NCBI GenBank assembly: GCA_037953625.1
Contig: CM075649.1
Span: forward strand, 93,563,290 to 93,627,289
Direction: 5' to 3'
From: Crotalaria pallida
Lineage: Eukaryota > Streptophyta > Magnoliopsida > Fabales > Fabaceae
Length of the DNA stretch: 64,000 nt
The notes below the pieces were generated by a model that made no database searches, was not told the origin of the DNA, and saw only the letters and a program-made list of their open reading frames with translations. Position 1 is the stretch's first letter. Each line of letters begins with the position of its first letter. Below are positions 45,601 to 58,750 of this stretch, piece by piece. Made by a program: the position numbers and the translations under genes.

Positions 45601-46890
45601 ATCAACATTCATAACACAAATAAATACAACGACACACATTCAACACCTAATCATTCATGTAATTTCCGTATTCATTTCCTTTCTCAGTTATCACAATCAT
45701 ACCAAATAGCATTCTCATTCATAGCCCAGCATTTATATTACACCTCATTTCAACTTGCATATTTTACCTTCTCACATTTTTGCTTTAACACCACAAATAA
45801 TCGTTTTGCTTCCATTTTCTTCCTATATCAATTCACTCCATAACACATACATTTATTTGCAATAGCAGTCAATTATCATCAAATACAAAATTTTACAAAT
45901 AAAATCAGTAATCATAGAAATCATTTATGTCAACTTCACTATCATATTACCCAAAACCTCTTGTGTTTCATTATATTCGTTATCCAAGTTTCATTTATCA
46001 AATAATCTATTCACATCTCATAGGGTTTTCTTTTCCCAATTCTTTACCTCCAACATCATACATATTTAATCAGTTAGGGTTTTATATTCAATAACCTAGG
46101 GTTTCATAGTCTAATTTTCTACCCTAACACATAACCCTAGCAAATCATCATATGCTAACTAGAACCCACTCCCTAGAACAAGGCAAAACCCACCCCCTTA
46201 CCTCAAAACCAAAAGATAGGAGGAGTTCTTGACACTTAGCCTTGGAGTCTAGGGTTTTATTCACCAAATCCTTGGATGATGGTTGTAAAAAGAAAGTAGA
46301 AACCCTATCCTTGAGTCCTTGTGATGAGAGAGGTCCTATGTAGTGATCTCCTTAGCTTGGAAGGATTGCAAAGATGATGATGGGGAGGAGATGATGATCA
46401 CGAATTTGAAGAGGAAGAGGAAGAGAAATTGGTGGTTAGTTTCTTACTTGATTTTGAGTGAACGTGATAAGAAGATGAATGATGGTTCTTGATTCTTGAA
46501 GGGCTTAGTGTTGATGATGAGATTTTGGCTCTTGAAGATTAGAGAGAGAGATATACGAAATATGGAGAGAGAAAGGGGGAAATCCATGGCATGAATACTT
46601 ACTTGGAGCTAGGAAAGATAGAGATTTGATGATGGAGATGGAAGGATCACTTGCTCTTGCTTAATGGAAGAAGAAAATGGAACTCTTGTGGAGGAGGAGG
46701 AGGTGGACGAAGTAGAGAGAGGAAGAAGGTGGAGATGATGTTATGTTGTTTGTGTTTTAACTTTCCTTCTTTCTTATTTCTTATCATCAGGCCATAAGGC
46801 AAACTGTGTGGTTGGGAGAGCAACCCTCTCAACCAATCCACGGATAAGGTGGCCCCCACACTTTATTTTTTTTCCAGATTTTTATAGTGG

Positions 46891-47120
46891 TAATCGATTA
46901 CTCACCCCTAAGTAATCGATTACCCCTTTGATGCAACATTTCTTGTACATTCAGCAGAGCACAAGTAATCGATTACTGCCCTGAAAAGTAATCGATTACA
47001 ACTCAAAAACTCAGGATAATCGATTACTTCAGATGAGGTAATCGATTAGAATGCTGCAACATTTTAGTGTTTTCACCAGAGGCCTTGTAATCGATTACTG
47101 ACCTACAAAGTAATCGATTA
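46891..47120. promoter_or_regulatory. Four pairs of TAATCGATTA palindromes, 22-23 bp apart
   Basis: Pairs start at 46891/46913 (22), 46966/46989 (23), 47017/47039 (22) and 47088/47111 (23). Most copies extend to the 12-mer GTAATCGATTAC. They lie 170-400 bp from the LTR start on the minus strand, hence in U3. Confidence 0.65.
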
Positions 47121-47291
47121 CTTCAGTGAAAAGTCCTATTTGATGATTTTTCTAACTCCAATTCATTCCCTTATGTTCCCATATTCATCTAGGCTTGAAT
47201 TACTATACAAAACCCTTCTCTAAGCTTGGTAATTCTTCTAAATACTTGGCATAATCCATATTATGCTTGAATTGAAATTAGGGATGTTACA

Positions 47292-48414
47292 CTTAATTAT
47301 ATGCGTATCAGCTTGTTCCTTCTCGGTACTCGAATTAAAATTTCACCAAATTCAGTGATGGTACTGTCAATAATAGAATGTAAGGTTAGAATTGATCACT
47401 CTAATTCTTACCTCTGGGGGTGATATCATCAACAGACTCGAGAATGATGTTACTATTGATAGATTTGAGATTGGGACTGATCACCTCGATCTTCGCACTT
47501 GTTAATGGTCAATATCATTAACATCTTCCAACTAAACTTGAAAACAATCGAAATAGAAACTCTAAGAAATAGAACTTTCATAAAGAAAGAAACTAACCAG
47601 AACGACATTCTTCCATAACTTTTATACAAATTCGGAAGTGGACTTAAAACAAAACCAAAGGGGTAAGAACCTTAGGTTATTGTACTCGTTTAAGAGTAGC
47701 ATAACTGAATATAGAACTCAAGCGAAAATCGAGTAAATCCCTTAGTAACCACCTTAGCTTCTATGAGAAACCAAATTAGATTGTTAGAAGCCCAGAGCTC
47801 ACCTTAGAACGATTATCCGCGAAAAAGGCAAGACTTGATGACTTTGTAGAGTATTCACGCTGAGATCAACCCAAATGAACTAGTGACCTGTGCTTGTCGT
47901 TAGGAGCGAGAACTTACATGTGTGCAATTACGAAAGTTCGCAAACCATAGGAACTCCGTGCGACTCAATGATCACCAATAGGTAGTGAACTCCACGCAAC
48001 TCCTGATCTCAAACAACGGTCAAGAACATATGTACCCGATTATTAGTCTCATCATGCCTACTCCCTAGCATTCATACAACCTAGTATGTAGATGCCATGT
48101 GGGGGAGACCTTGGTAAGTAATTTCGACTTTGTCCGAGTGACGACCAATTGAGGAGTTGAGTTTAGCATTAATCTTGTTTCCGGAACAGGATCAATCCCT
48201 ATAGCTCCAAATAGATTGACAACTATTAAATTGACAGAGTTGAAGAAACAGATAAAGGAGCGGTAGTTTGCTAAGATCAACTTTCGGTCCGAATGTCATC
48301 AGATCTGCATCAAGGGAGTAAGAGTCATAGTCGAAAATCCTACCAAGGGATGGTTCTCCATTTTACGGAACAATCGGAATTTCGGGGACGAAATTCTAGT
48401 AAGTGGAGAAGAAT
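47292..48414 (+). repeat. Truncated internal region of element F (first copy)
   Basis: Closely similar to 51893-53018 and lacking only the primer-site end. It includes the same reverse-transcriptase shards and the pre-LTR signal AATTTCGGGGACGAAATTC. No open gene. Confidence 0.85.
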
Positions 48415-48999
48415 TGTAACATCCTGATTTCTTTAACGTTATAAATTATAAGTTTTATTGAATTAAATAATTGTTCCCTAGAATTTATCATTTAAGTGTT
48501 GGGAAATTTCTTAAAAAGCATTATGTTAATTACGGAAGAATATTTAAATATATTTTAAAGTGAACTCTTTTAAAGAAAATTATCATATTAAAATAATGCT
48601 AAATATTTTGAATACTTTACTTAACTTTTATATATTCAATAAGGAATTATGTTTAGCGTTTTTAAATATTTGACTTTATAACATTCGTAAAAATATATTT
48701 ACTTATTTGATTTGATGACTAAATTCTATTTTTAGATGCTCTTAAAAATAATCACCCTCATTGAAGGATATACTTTTTATATTTTCCTTAATGTGGACAT
48801 ACCAATATTTAAGTACTTCGTAAGTAATATCAATTATTAACTTTATGATATCCCTATATGTGATAGTATGATATTTAATTCTTAGTATTGGTTTCCCTTC
48901 AAAAAAAAATAATATTGATTTTTTTTATTTACAAGAATTAATAAATAAATAAATAAAAGTGTATTTAAAAAAAAGGAAGGGTGGGGGGTTATGTTCGTG

Positions 49000-49780
49000 C
49001 AGCTTGGAAGGAGGGTATAAACCCTATTATCGTTTCCTCCTCCTTCTTCGCTGGTAGGAGCGCCGCACACCCACCACACTTCTCTTTTCTATTTTTCGAT
49101 TTTCCTCTCCCCAGAGAAAGTCCAGCCACCATCACCTTCGCCCATTTCCCTCTCTCTCATCTCGTTCATCTCTCTCTTTTCCTTGGCCAAGCTCGCTGCC
49201 AACCGCCGCCTCCAACGCTGCCACGAACTGGGACCACTTGCGACCAAACTGTCATCTCTGTTGCAGGCTCGCAGCCACTGGGGAGGTCGCCACTGTCGTT
49301 CCTCCCTTGCCGCCGAAGCTACGTGCCCACGCGCGTTCTCCGTCCAACCGATTGCGATTTCGCCCCGCTGCTCCATGGGCTCAGCTTCACCGCCGCTTGG
49401 TTCAGATTCGCCGCCACCTCCTTCCTCGTTCTGATTCGCGCCGCTGCCACCATGGAGGACGCCGCCGCCACTGTTTGCTGCTGTTGCTGCTAACGATCGT
49501 GGCCAACGCCTATGTAGTTGCCGAAAACGGGCCGTCGTTGGTGGGAGCTGCTGGGTCGTCACCGCTGTCCACCATTGCTTGATGTGATGGTGTTGCTGGT
49601 TTCGAGTCTGAACTGGTCTGGCCATGAATTGGGTCAGACCGGGGTTGCTATTGTTGTCGGGCTTTGGGTCTAGAGTGGTTTAATCATGAACCGGGTTCGA
49701 GTCTCCTTGCTATGCCTTGAACCGGACCAAAACCAACCTTCTCCTTGTTGCTGAAAAACGAGATTTTGAGGGTAAATCCC
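49000..49780 (+). other. GC-rich block in the F LTR (predicted 5' exon)
   Basis: A sharp change in composition, with CCGCC and CTGCTG-rich sequence. Long open frames exist on both strands but are not kept between the two LTR copies (a one-base difference near 49425 versus 53965 shifts the plus-strand frame), so I do not call a protein. Confidence 0.5.
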
Positions 49781-50818
49781 TATCACCTTTTTATTTGCTC
49801 TGTGTTATGTTTAATAATAATTTGATAATACTAATGGTATTAGTTTTGATAATAATGATTTAGTGTTATATTATTTTGGAAAAAAATAAGTGATATTGTG
49901 ATTTAGTATTGATTTTTAATTATACTATTATTTATAATGATTTTAATTGGTTGGTTATAACAAAAAAATATGTTTTTATAACGTTATAAACCTAATAACT
50001 AATTTAATATTAATATTGTTCAGTCGTAATTAAAAAGAATTAATTGATGGTTTGATTGCCGCGTTTGAGTTGGTTTTGGCGCATTAAATTAATTATTATT
50101 TAATTTATGTAATATGATTAGACGACGAAGAAGCTTTAGAACCTGTCGTCGCACGAAAGCAATGGACGCAGAATACGTTTGGGCATTATCGTACAAAAAG
50201 GAACGTGTCTTTGGAAAAACAAGGTAAGATGGTTGTATTACCTCTATTTAGGACATAATTTCTAGGTTGTATATAGTGATGACTAGGAATAGAAAATATT
50301 AGTTATGAGAATAAACAATAGCGTAGTTGAGGATCACAATAAGTTAAGAACGAAGATATACAAAATGATCCCACTCGAATATTGTGAATATATGTGTTGT
50401 ATAATGATGTTTGTAATGTGTGGAAATTTATTAAAAAATGTAGACAATAGGTTAAGTAAGAAGACGATAATAAAGAGACCACTTGTATTTTTGAAGTGTA
50501 TGTGGGGATTAGGCTTGAAAATGAACATAGGATACAGTAAAATAATAAGTATTATAAATAAATTGATGAATTGAAGGATTGTGCATGTATGTGAGTGATT
50601 GATTGAGTGAATGCTTGAAATAACTTATGGCTAAGAGGATAACTTTAATTAGTGAATTAAAATTATAAGAAGCAAAAAAATATAAGAAAGGGTTGGGAAT
50701 TGACTTAGGTTAGTTGGATGATAATAAGAAGATGTTTATAAGCTAATCATGAAAGGAAAGAGAGAAGAGGATAATTAAGAGAAATTAAAATGAGAGAAAG
50801 AATGAACTTAAAGAAATG

Positions 50819-51064
50819 AAAGAAAAGAGAACGACTGATGGTCTGTTGGACTCAGTCATAAAGAAAAGAGAAAGACATATGGTCTATTGGACTCAGTCAT
50901 AAAGAAAAGAGAACGACTGATGGTCTGTTGGACTCAGTCATAAAGAAAAGAGAAAGACAGATGGTCTATTGGACTCAGTCATAAAGAAAAGAGAACGACT
51001 GATGGTCTGTTGGACTCAGTCATAAAGAAAAGAGAACGACTAACCGTCTGTTGGACTCAGTCAT
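50819..51064 (+). repeat. Tandem array of six 41-bp units in alternating variants
   Basis: Units start AAAGAAAAGAGAA and end GGACTCAGTCAT. Copies 1, 3 and 5 carry ACGACTGATGG, copies 2 and 4 carry AAGACAKATGG, copy 6 is a third variant. The pattern fits amplification of an 82-bp dimer. The second F LTR has only about one and a half units (near 55363-55425). Confidence 0.9.
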
Positions 51065-51758
51065 AAAGAAAGAGAAAAAGAAAAAGGAAAAGAAAGAGAA
51101 CAAAAAAATGAAAGAAAACGAAAGAAATATAAGAAAGATCTGAACAAAAGAAAGAATGAGATGAAATGAATAGAGAACTAAGAATGAAAAGAAATGTGAG
51201 AATAAGATAGCAGTAAAGTGAACTAAGTGCGGTAACATAAATAAGAAAAACAAAAGAGTTAATAGAGAAGAGAAAGAGAATGAATGTATGAAAATGCTAT
51301 ATTTATGGTGTGTAAATAACAAAGTAGGTCTAGTTTATTTACTATGTCTTCTTAGAGGTTACTTCCTATGTTCTGTGTAATGCTACCCTTCTTGCTATTT
51401 TTCCTACAGGTATAGAAGGAGCATGCACATGTCTTGGCCGAGCAGGAGCACACTCCACCACGTGGAGTGTAACATTGCCATAAGCGGACTAATAATTATG
51501 ATATTAAATGTTATTTTGGAAATGTAAAATATGTATTAGTATATGCCCTGAACTTGTATTGATCGGGCGTTAGGATTAAACCGGTTGTAGTATTATTATG
51601 TTTTATGCTTTAAAATTACTCTGGTTTGAACAGGTACAAACAGGAAATTTTGATAAAGTCCGAAAAACAGAGAAAACTCTGCCGGATTTTCGTCGAAATT
51701 TTCAAGTACCATTTTTTAATAAATCTTAATTTATCAAATAAAAAGTGAGTGTGTTACA

Positions 51759-53018
51759 ATTTGTATCAGAGCAGTTTTTCCACGGCCTTGGAGTGTGGAC
51801 TCACAATTCCTTTGGTTCACTCACCTAGCGAATGACCGATAGATAGATAAATGTCTAAGTTAGCTAGATAGATACACTTAGAAAAAATAGGCTTAATTAT
51901 ATGCGTATTAGCTTGTTCCTTCTCGGGGAGTAAGTGTTAGTACTCGAATTAAAATTTCACCAAATTCAGTGATGGTACTGTCACTAATAGATGGTAAGGT
52001 TAGAATTGATCACTCTAATTCTTACCTCTGTTAGGGGGCGATATCAATAATAGACTTGAGAATGATGTTACTATTGATAGATGTGAGATTGAGACTGATC
52101 ACCTCGATCTTCGCACTTATTAATGTTCAATATTATTAACATCTTCCAACTGATCTTGAAAACAACCGAAATAGAAACTTTAGAAGGAAAGAAACTAACC
52201 AGAAAGACATTCTTCCCTTAACTTTTATACAAATTCGGAAGTGGACTTAAAATGAAACCAAAGGGGTAAGAACCTTAGGCTATTGTACCCATTTAAGAGT
52301 AGCATAACTGAATATAGAACTCAAGCGAAAATCGAGTAAATCCTGTAGGAACCACCTTAGCTTCTATGAGAAACCAAATTAGATTGTTAGAAGCCCAAAG
52401 CTCACCTTAAAACGATTATCCGCGAAAAAGGCGAGACTTGACGACTTAGTAGAGTATTCAAGGTGAGATCAACCCAAATGAACTAGTGACCTGTGCTTGT
52501 CGTTAGGAGCGAGAACTTACATGTGTGCAATTACGAAAGTTCGCAAACCATAGGAATTACGTGTGACTCAATGATCACCAATAGGTAGTGAACTCCACAC
52601 AACTCTCGATCTCAAACAACGGTCAAGAACGTATGTACCCGATTATTAGTCTCGATCAAGCCTACTCCCTAGCATTGATACAACCTGGTATGTAGATGCC
52701 AAGTGGGGGAGAACTTGGTAACTAATTTTGACTTTGTCCGAGTGATGACCAATTGAGGAGTTGAGTTTAGCATTAATCTTGTTTCCGGAACAGGATCAAT
52801 CCCTATAGCTCCAAATAGATTGACAACTATTAAATTGACAGAGTTGAAGAAGCAGATAAAGGAACGGTAGTTTGCTAAGATCGACTTTCGGTGTGGATGT
52901 CATCAGATATGCATCAAGGGAGTAAGAGTCATAGTCGAAAATCCTACCAAGGGATGGTTCTCCATTTTACGGAACAATCGGAATTTCGGGGACGAAATTC
53001 CAGTAAGTGGGGGAGAAT
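51759..53018 (+). mobile_element. Internal region of non-autonomous element F
   Basis: Only 1,260 bp between two LTRs. It has a primer site TTGTATCAGAGCAG (51761-51774, one change), decayed pol sequence and a polypurine tract (AAGTGGGGGAGAAT) before 53019. Around 52760-52890 the reading resembles the start of RT (SIPIAPNRL, LTELKKQIKE), then jumps after a stop to the FSKIDLR-type motif region, so about 60 codons of RT are deleted in between. F is a large deletion derivative depending on other elements. Confidence 0.85.
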
Positions 53019-56000
53019 TGTAACATCCTGATTTCTTTAACGTTATAAATTATAAGTTTTATTGAATTAAATAATTGTTCCCTAGAATATATCATTTAAG
53101 TGTTGGGTAATTTCTTAAAATGCATTATGTTAATTACGGAAGAATATTTAATTATATTTTAAAGTGAACTCTTTTCAAGAAAATTATCATATTAAAATAA
53201 TGCTAAATATTTTGAATACTTTACTTAACTTTTATATATTCAATAAGCAATTATGTTTAGTGTTTTTAAATATTTGACTTTATAACATTCGTAAAAATAT
53301 ATTTACTTATTTTATTTGATGACTAAATTCTATTTTTAGATGTTCTTAAAATAATCACCCTCATTGAAGGATATACTTTTTATATTTTCCTTAATGCGGA
53401 CATACCAATATTTAAGTACTTCGTAAGTAATATCAATTATTAACTTTAAGATATCCCTATATGTGATAGTATGATATTTAATTCTTAGTATTGGTTTCCC
53501 TTAAAAAAATAATAATATTAATTTTTTTATGGGTTATGTTCGTATAGCTTGGAAGGAGGGTATAAACGCTATTATCCTTTCCTTCTCCTTCTTCTTTGGT
53601 AGGAGCGCCGCACACCCATTACCCTTCTCTTTTCTATTTTCTGATTTCCCTCTCCCCAGAGAAAGTCCAGCCACCATCACCTCCGCCCATTTCCCTCTCT
53701 CTCATCTCGCTCATCTCTCTCTCTCCGTTAGCCAAGCTCGCCGCCAACCGCCGCCTCCAACGCTGCCATGAACCGGGACCACTTGCGACCAAGCTGTCAT
53801 CTCTGTTGCAGGCTCGCAGCCACCGAGGAGGTCTCCACTACCGTTCCTCCCTTGCCGCTGAAGCTGCGCGCCCACGCGCGTTCTCTCTCCTACTGGTCGC
53901 GATTTTGCCCCGCTGCTCCATGGGCTCAGCTTCACCGCCCCTTGGTTCAGATCCGCCGCCACCTCCTTTCCTCGCTCCGATTCGCGTCGCTGCCACCATG
54001 GAAGACGCTGCCGCCACTGTTTGTAGCTGTTGCTGCCGCCGATCGTGGCCAACGCCTGTGCAGTTGACGGAAATGGGCCGTCGTCGGTTGGAGCTGCTGG
54101 GTCGTCACCGTTGTCCACCATTGCATGATGTGATGGTGTTGCTGGTTTCGAGTCTGAACCGGTCTGGCCATGAATCGGGTCAGATCGGGGTTGCTATTGT
54201 TGCCGGGTTTTGGGTCTAGAGAGGTTTAATCATGAACCGGGTTCGAGTCTCCTTGTTTTGCCTTGAACCGGACCAAAACCAACCTTCTCCTTGTTGCTGA
54301 AAAACCGGATTTTGAGGGTAAATCCCTATCACCATTTTATTTGCTCTGTGTTATGTTTAATAATAATTTGATAATACAAATGGTATTAGTTTTGATAATA
54401 ATGAGTTAGTGTTATATTATTTTGGAAAAAAATAAGTGATATTATGATTTAGTATTGATTTTTAATTATACTGTTATTTATAATGATTTTAATTGGTTGG
54501 TTATAAAAAAAATATTTTTTTATAACGTTATAAACCTAATAACTAATTTAATATTAATATTGTTCTGTCGTAATTAAAAAGGATTAATTGATGGTTTAAT
54601 TGTGTCGTTTGAGTTGGTTTTGGCGCATTAAATTGATCATTATTTAATTTATGTAATATGATTAGATGATGAAGAATCTTTAGAACCTGTCGCCACACGA
54701 AAGCAATGGACGCGGAATACGTTTGGGCATTATCGTACAAAAAGGAACGTGTCTTTGGTAAAACAAGGTAAGAGGGTTGTATTACCTCTATTTAGGACGT
54801 AATTTCTAGGTTGTATATAGTGATGACTAGGAATAGAAAATATTAGTTATGAGAATAAACAATAGGATAGTTGAGGATGACAATAAGTTAAGAACGAAGA
54901 TATAGAAAATGAGCCCACTTGAATATTGTGAATATATGTGTTGTATAATGATGTTTGTAATGTGTCGAAATATATTAGAAATGTAAACAATAGGTTTAGT
55001 AAGAAGACGATGATAAGGAGACCACTTGTATTATTGAAGTATATGTGGGGATTGGGCTTGAAAATTAACATAGGATACAGTAAAATAATAAGTATTATAA
55101 ATAAATGGATGAATTGAGGGATTGTGCATGTATGTGAATAATTGATTGAGTGAATGCTTGAAATAAATTAGGGCTAAGAGGATAACTTTAATTAGTGCAT
55201 TAAAATTATAAGAAGCAATGAATATAAGAAAGGGTTGGGACTTGACTTAGATTAGTTGGATGATAATAAGAAGATTTTTATAAGCTAATCATGAAAGGAA
55301 AGAGAGAAGAGGATAATTAAGAGAAATTAAAATGTGAGAAAGAATGAACTTAAAGAAAAGAAAGAAAAGAGAACGACTGATGGTCTGTTGGACTCAATCA
55401 TAATTGGACTCAGTCATAAACAAAGAGAAAAAGAAAAAGAAAAAGAAAGAAAACAAAGAAATGAAAGAAAACAAAATAAAGAAAAGAAAGAGATCTGAAC
55501 AAAAGAAAGAATGAGATAATATGAATAGAGAACTAAGAATGAAAAGAAATGTGAGAATAAGATAGCAGTAAAGTGAACTAAGTGCGGTAACATAAATAAG
55601 AAAAACAAAAGAGTTAATAGAGAAGAGAAAGAGAATGATGTATGAAAATGCTATATTTATTGTGTGTAAATAACAAAGTAGGCCTAGTTTATTTACTGTG
55701 TATTCTTAGAGGTTACTTCCTAAGTTCTGTGTAATGCTACCCTTCTTGCTATTTTTCTTACAGGTAGAAGGAGCATGCACAAGTCTTGGACGAGCAGGTG
55801 CACAGTCCACCACGTGGAGTGTAACATTGCCATAAGCAGACTAATAATTATGATATAAAATGTTATTTTGGAAATTTAAAATATGTATTAGTATATGCCC
55901 TGAACTTGTATTTATCGGGGCTTAGGATTAAACCGGTTGTAGTATTATTATGTTTTATGCTTTAAAATTACTCTGGTCTGAATAGGTACAAACAGGAAAT

Positions 56001-56110
56001 TTTGGGAAAGTCCGAAAAACAGAGGAAACTCTGCCGGATTTTCATCGAAATTTCCAAGTACCATTTTTTAATAAATCTTAATTTATCAAATAAAAAGTGA
56101 GGGTGTTACA
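53019..56110 (+). repeat. LTR of element F (second)
   Basis: 3,092 bp, same ends as 48415-51758. Shorter mainly because the 41-bp array is reduced. It contains the GC-rich block (53530-54300) and the same splice-like signals. It joins LINE sequence at 56111. Confidence 0.9.
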
Positions 56111-57029
56111 TTGTAGTCCACAAAATCATTACAAATACGATTCTGATTCATAATCACATCACCCCGATCATTCACAATTATCAATATCCTGTTTCTGTAT
56201 TGCCTCTTGTTGATAGAAGTATGAAAAAGCCTAGAGTTCTGGTCACCTTCATTCAGCCAAGTTAACTTTGCCTTCTGCCTAAGAAAAGAGAAAGCTTCCT
56301 GAGTCACCATGTGATACTTCTTGAGAATATCTTTCTCTTCCGCCTGCAAAGCCACATCATATGGCTTAGTAATCAAATCTGACTGAATGTAATGCAACTT
56401 GTCTCTGAGCTCTATCTCCCGCTTGTCAATATTAGCAAACACCTCCTTATTAAGATTAGATAGAGGCTTCTTCAGAAGGTGAAGCATGCAACACACCTTG
56501 TACATGTAACTGGCATCACACTGCATAGACCATACTGCATTAACAATCTTCTCAAAGAGCTTGTGCTCAGCCCACATATTGAAGAACTTGAAACCAGATC
56601 TTCTCGGTTGAGAACCCAGTCCCTAATCTATGAGGATGGGGGAATGGTCAGATACCCCTGGAACAAGGAACTCTGTTTCTGCATTCGGCCACTGCATACA
56701 CCAATAATCATTCACAAGAGCACGATCAAGTTTACAATAAATTTTATCCTGTTTATCCTGCTTGTTGCACCATGTAAAATTACAACCCTTGTACCTCATA
56801 TCAATCAACTGACAAGTGTGTACACAATCATTAAAGTCAGCTAATACGGTAACATCAACAGGAACACCACCAAGCTTCTCATTATCAGAAAGTAAAGTAT
56901 TAAAATCCCCCAAAACTATCCAGGGGATTTGAATAAAAGCATGAATTCCTTTCAAAATATTCCGAAGCTCCTTCCTATACTCATAATCATTTGATGCATA
57001 AATAAAAGTAGCATAAAAAACATCATCAG
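56111..57029 (-). pseudogene. L1-type LINE ORF2 fragment (endonuclease to start of RT)
   Basis: The minus strand begins inside the apurinic endonuclease domain at 57029 (FYATFIYASN), continues with WIVLGDFN and PGVSDHSPIL (catalytic Asp/Asn and Asp-His motifs), meets one TAG (56622-56620), and goes on into the region between endonuclease and RT (FHTSINKRQYRNRI). It is cut on the right by element C (57030) and on the left by F (56110), so both landed in one LINE. L1 elements use this endonuclease to nick the target for reverse transcription. Confidence 0.88.
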
Positions 57030-57299
57030 TGTAACACCCCTAGTTTTCGTCTCCCGGATAATGAGGAAATTAATAATAAATAAAGTTTTATTATTAATTT
57101 ATATAAATTTTCCAAGTTTATGTTTTGTATTTAATTAGCCTTGAAATATAAAAATAGGTGAAGTTATTTTTATATGGTGAATATATACAAAAATATGGAT
57201 ATTGCATTTTAGTCCTTGGATAAGGACCTAAATGTAATATTAGAAAGGTTTTTGGAGGGAAAGGTTTTAAAAGTGTTAATTTTAAATTTTAAACTGATC

Positions 57300-57330
57300 T
57301 AACCAGTTAGTAATGCCCTGTAACCGGTTA
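57300..57330. promoter_or_regulatory. Paired palindromes, element C first pair
   Basis: TAACCAGTTA (57300-57309, one change) and TAACCGGTTA (57321-57330), 21 bp apart, about 130 bp upstream of the TATA box. Confidence 0.55.
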
Positions 57331-58370
57331 CACGATGAACCCAGAAATTGGGTTAGTGCGTTTGATGAGTAATCACTTGATTAATCCACGAATTCGCCAC
57401 GAAATCAGCCCAAGATTAGTGGGAAACACGCGTCGTTATGCATGGAAACGAAATCCCTCTATAAAAGGATGGATTGTTGAAGGATTGGGGTTGATTTTTC
57501 TGAGTTTGGTGTTGGGAGGCTCTGTTAGGGTTCCTAATTCGTCTGGAGTAATTCTTCTTCGTTTCTGAGTGTTGGAGAGCGAGTGATACACCTCCACAAA
57601 GCTTAAATCAAGGGTTTTGTTTTGACATAAAAATCGTGAGCAGAGAGTTCTTGTGTGAGGAGGAATCAATCAATGAAATTGAAGTTGTCAACACTGTCTC
57701 TGTGTTCGTGGAGCTGTCTTTGAGCTTCGATTTAGGTAAGCTCAAGCACTCTTTGAATCTCAAACCACTTTGATTTTCTTGTGCATGTTGCATACAAAAA
57801 GTCCTAACCATTTTCCCCAAATTATATTACCTTTTCATGCACCAAAATCTCTGGTTTTTGAACCTTGTTGAACCTGTGTTGGCTGAGGACAGAGCTTGAG
57901 GTTCTTGTGGATTTCTTGTCAAAGTCAGTAATTTCACTCATCAAACACGACTTAGAGGTATGGGAGAAGTTTACCTTATACTAGATTTAGACTAAAATCA
58001 TGTATTTTAGGATTTGAGTCAACAAAGACTCAAAAAGGGCATTATGTGAATAAGTTAAAAGGCTTGGAGGACATTTTTGTGTCTCAATTCTTTTTGAGCA
58101 AGTTTGATAACCTGCATGCAAGGGATTTTGATGATTGAATCATGATCTAAATGCTTATTATGGGTTTTGTGGTATTAAATTGTGTTTATGTTGGTTTTTA
58201 TGCAATTTGATACTCTAAATTGAATGCATGCAAAGGAATATGTTTTCTGTGGTTAAGCATATTTATATTAAGGTATGTGAACTCTATTGAGTGTTGAAAT
58301 TGGTTAGATTTGAGTATTGAAAAGAAATGGTATGCAAAACTTCACTTTTCAGTGTGCAGTCTGCATAATC

Positions 58371-58401
58371 TAACCGGTTATTCGATATTTGTAACCGGTT
58401 A
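58371..58401. promoter_or_regulatory. Paired palindromes, element C second pair
   Basis: TAACCGGTTA at 58371-58380 and 58392-58401, 21 bp apart. The spacer differs from B at several positions, yet both palindromes are unchanged. Confidence 0.55.
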
Positions 58402-58750
58402 GATACTATAAATTTTCAAAGAAACTGAATTTCTGAAATTGGCACTGTATCCTTACCATTTGCACTCAAGTCTATACTTTAATTTCAATTGGAATCAATC
58501 TGAAAACATGTTAATAAACACTGTTTATTTCAGATTGTAATTGAGGAGTCAATGCCTTAACATTCTAACATAATTTCAAGAGGAAATTATGCTCATTTGG
58601 AATTGGATTGTGATTTAGACTTTTGAATGATGAAATCAGTGGGATTTGAGGTATATAACAAAGCTAAGACTCTGTTTATGGATTGGGTAGAGAGTTCAAG
58701 AAAAAGGGTTTTCTGAATTGCAATGGTTAGTAAGTTCAGGTCTATAATTC

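Larger units (their letters stand above)
45105..47291 (-). repeat. Chromovirus-type LTR (I), left part lost
   Basis: Ends GGGATGTTACA at 47291; the minus strand starts TGTAACATCCCTAATTT, much like B's LTR start. Element E was inserted into it at 45104/45105. It contains a 47-bp tandem array (45275-45600) and four TAATCGATTA pairs in U3. The flank CTTAA (47292) lies inside the first internal copy of F, so I inserted into F. Confidence 0.65.
48415..51758 (+). repeat. LTR of element F (first)
   Basis: 3,344 bp from TGTAACATCC to GTGTGTTACA, followed by a primer site. AT-rich except for a GC- and pyrimidine-rich block at 49000-49780, preceded by a TATA-like GGTATAAAC (49014). Splice-like signals: donor near 49771 (TTTTGAGG then GTAAAT), acceptor ATATGATTAG before 50121, donor ACAAG then GTAAGA (50224), acceptor TTTTTCCTACAG near 51409. 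Carries the 41-bp array at 50819-51064. Confidence 0.9.

Noticed and set aside
48981..49625. Long overlapping frames on both strands in the GC-rich block of F
   Set aside because: GC-rich sequence lacks stop codons by chance; frames are not kept between the two LTR copies.
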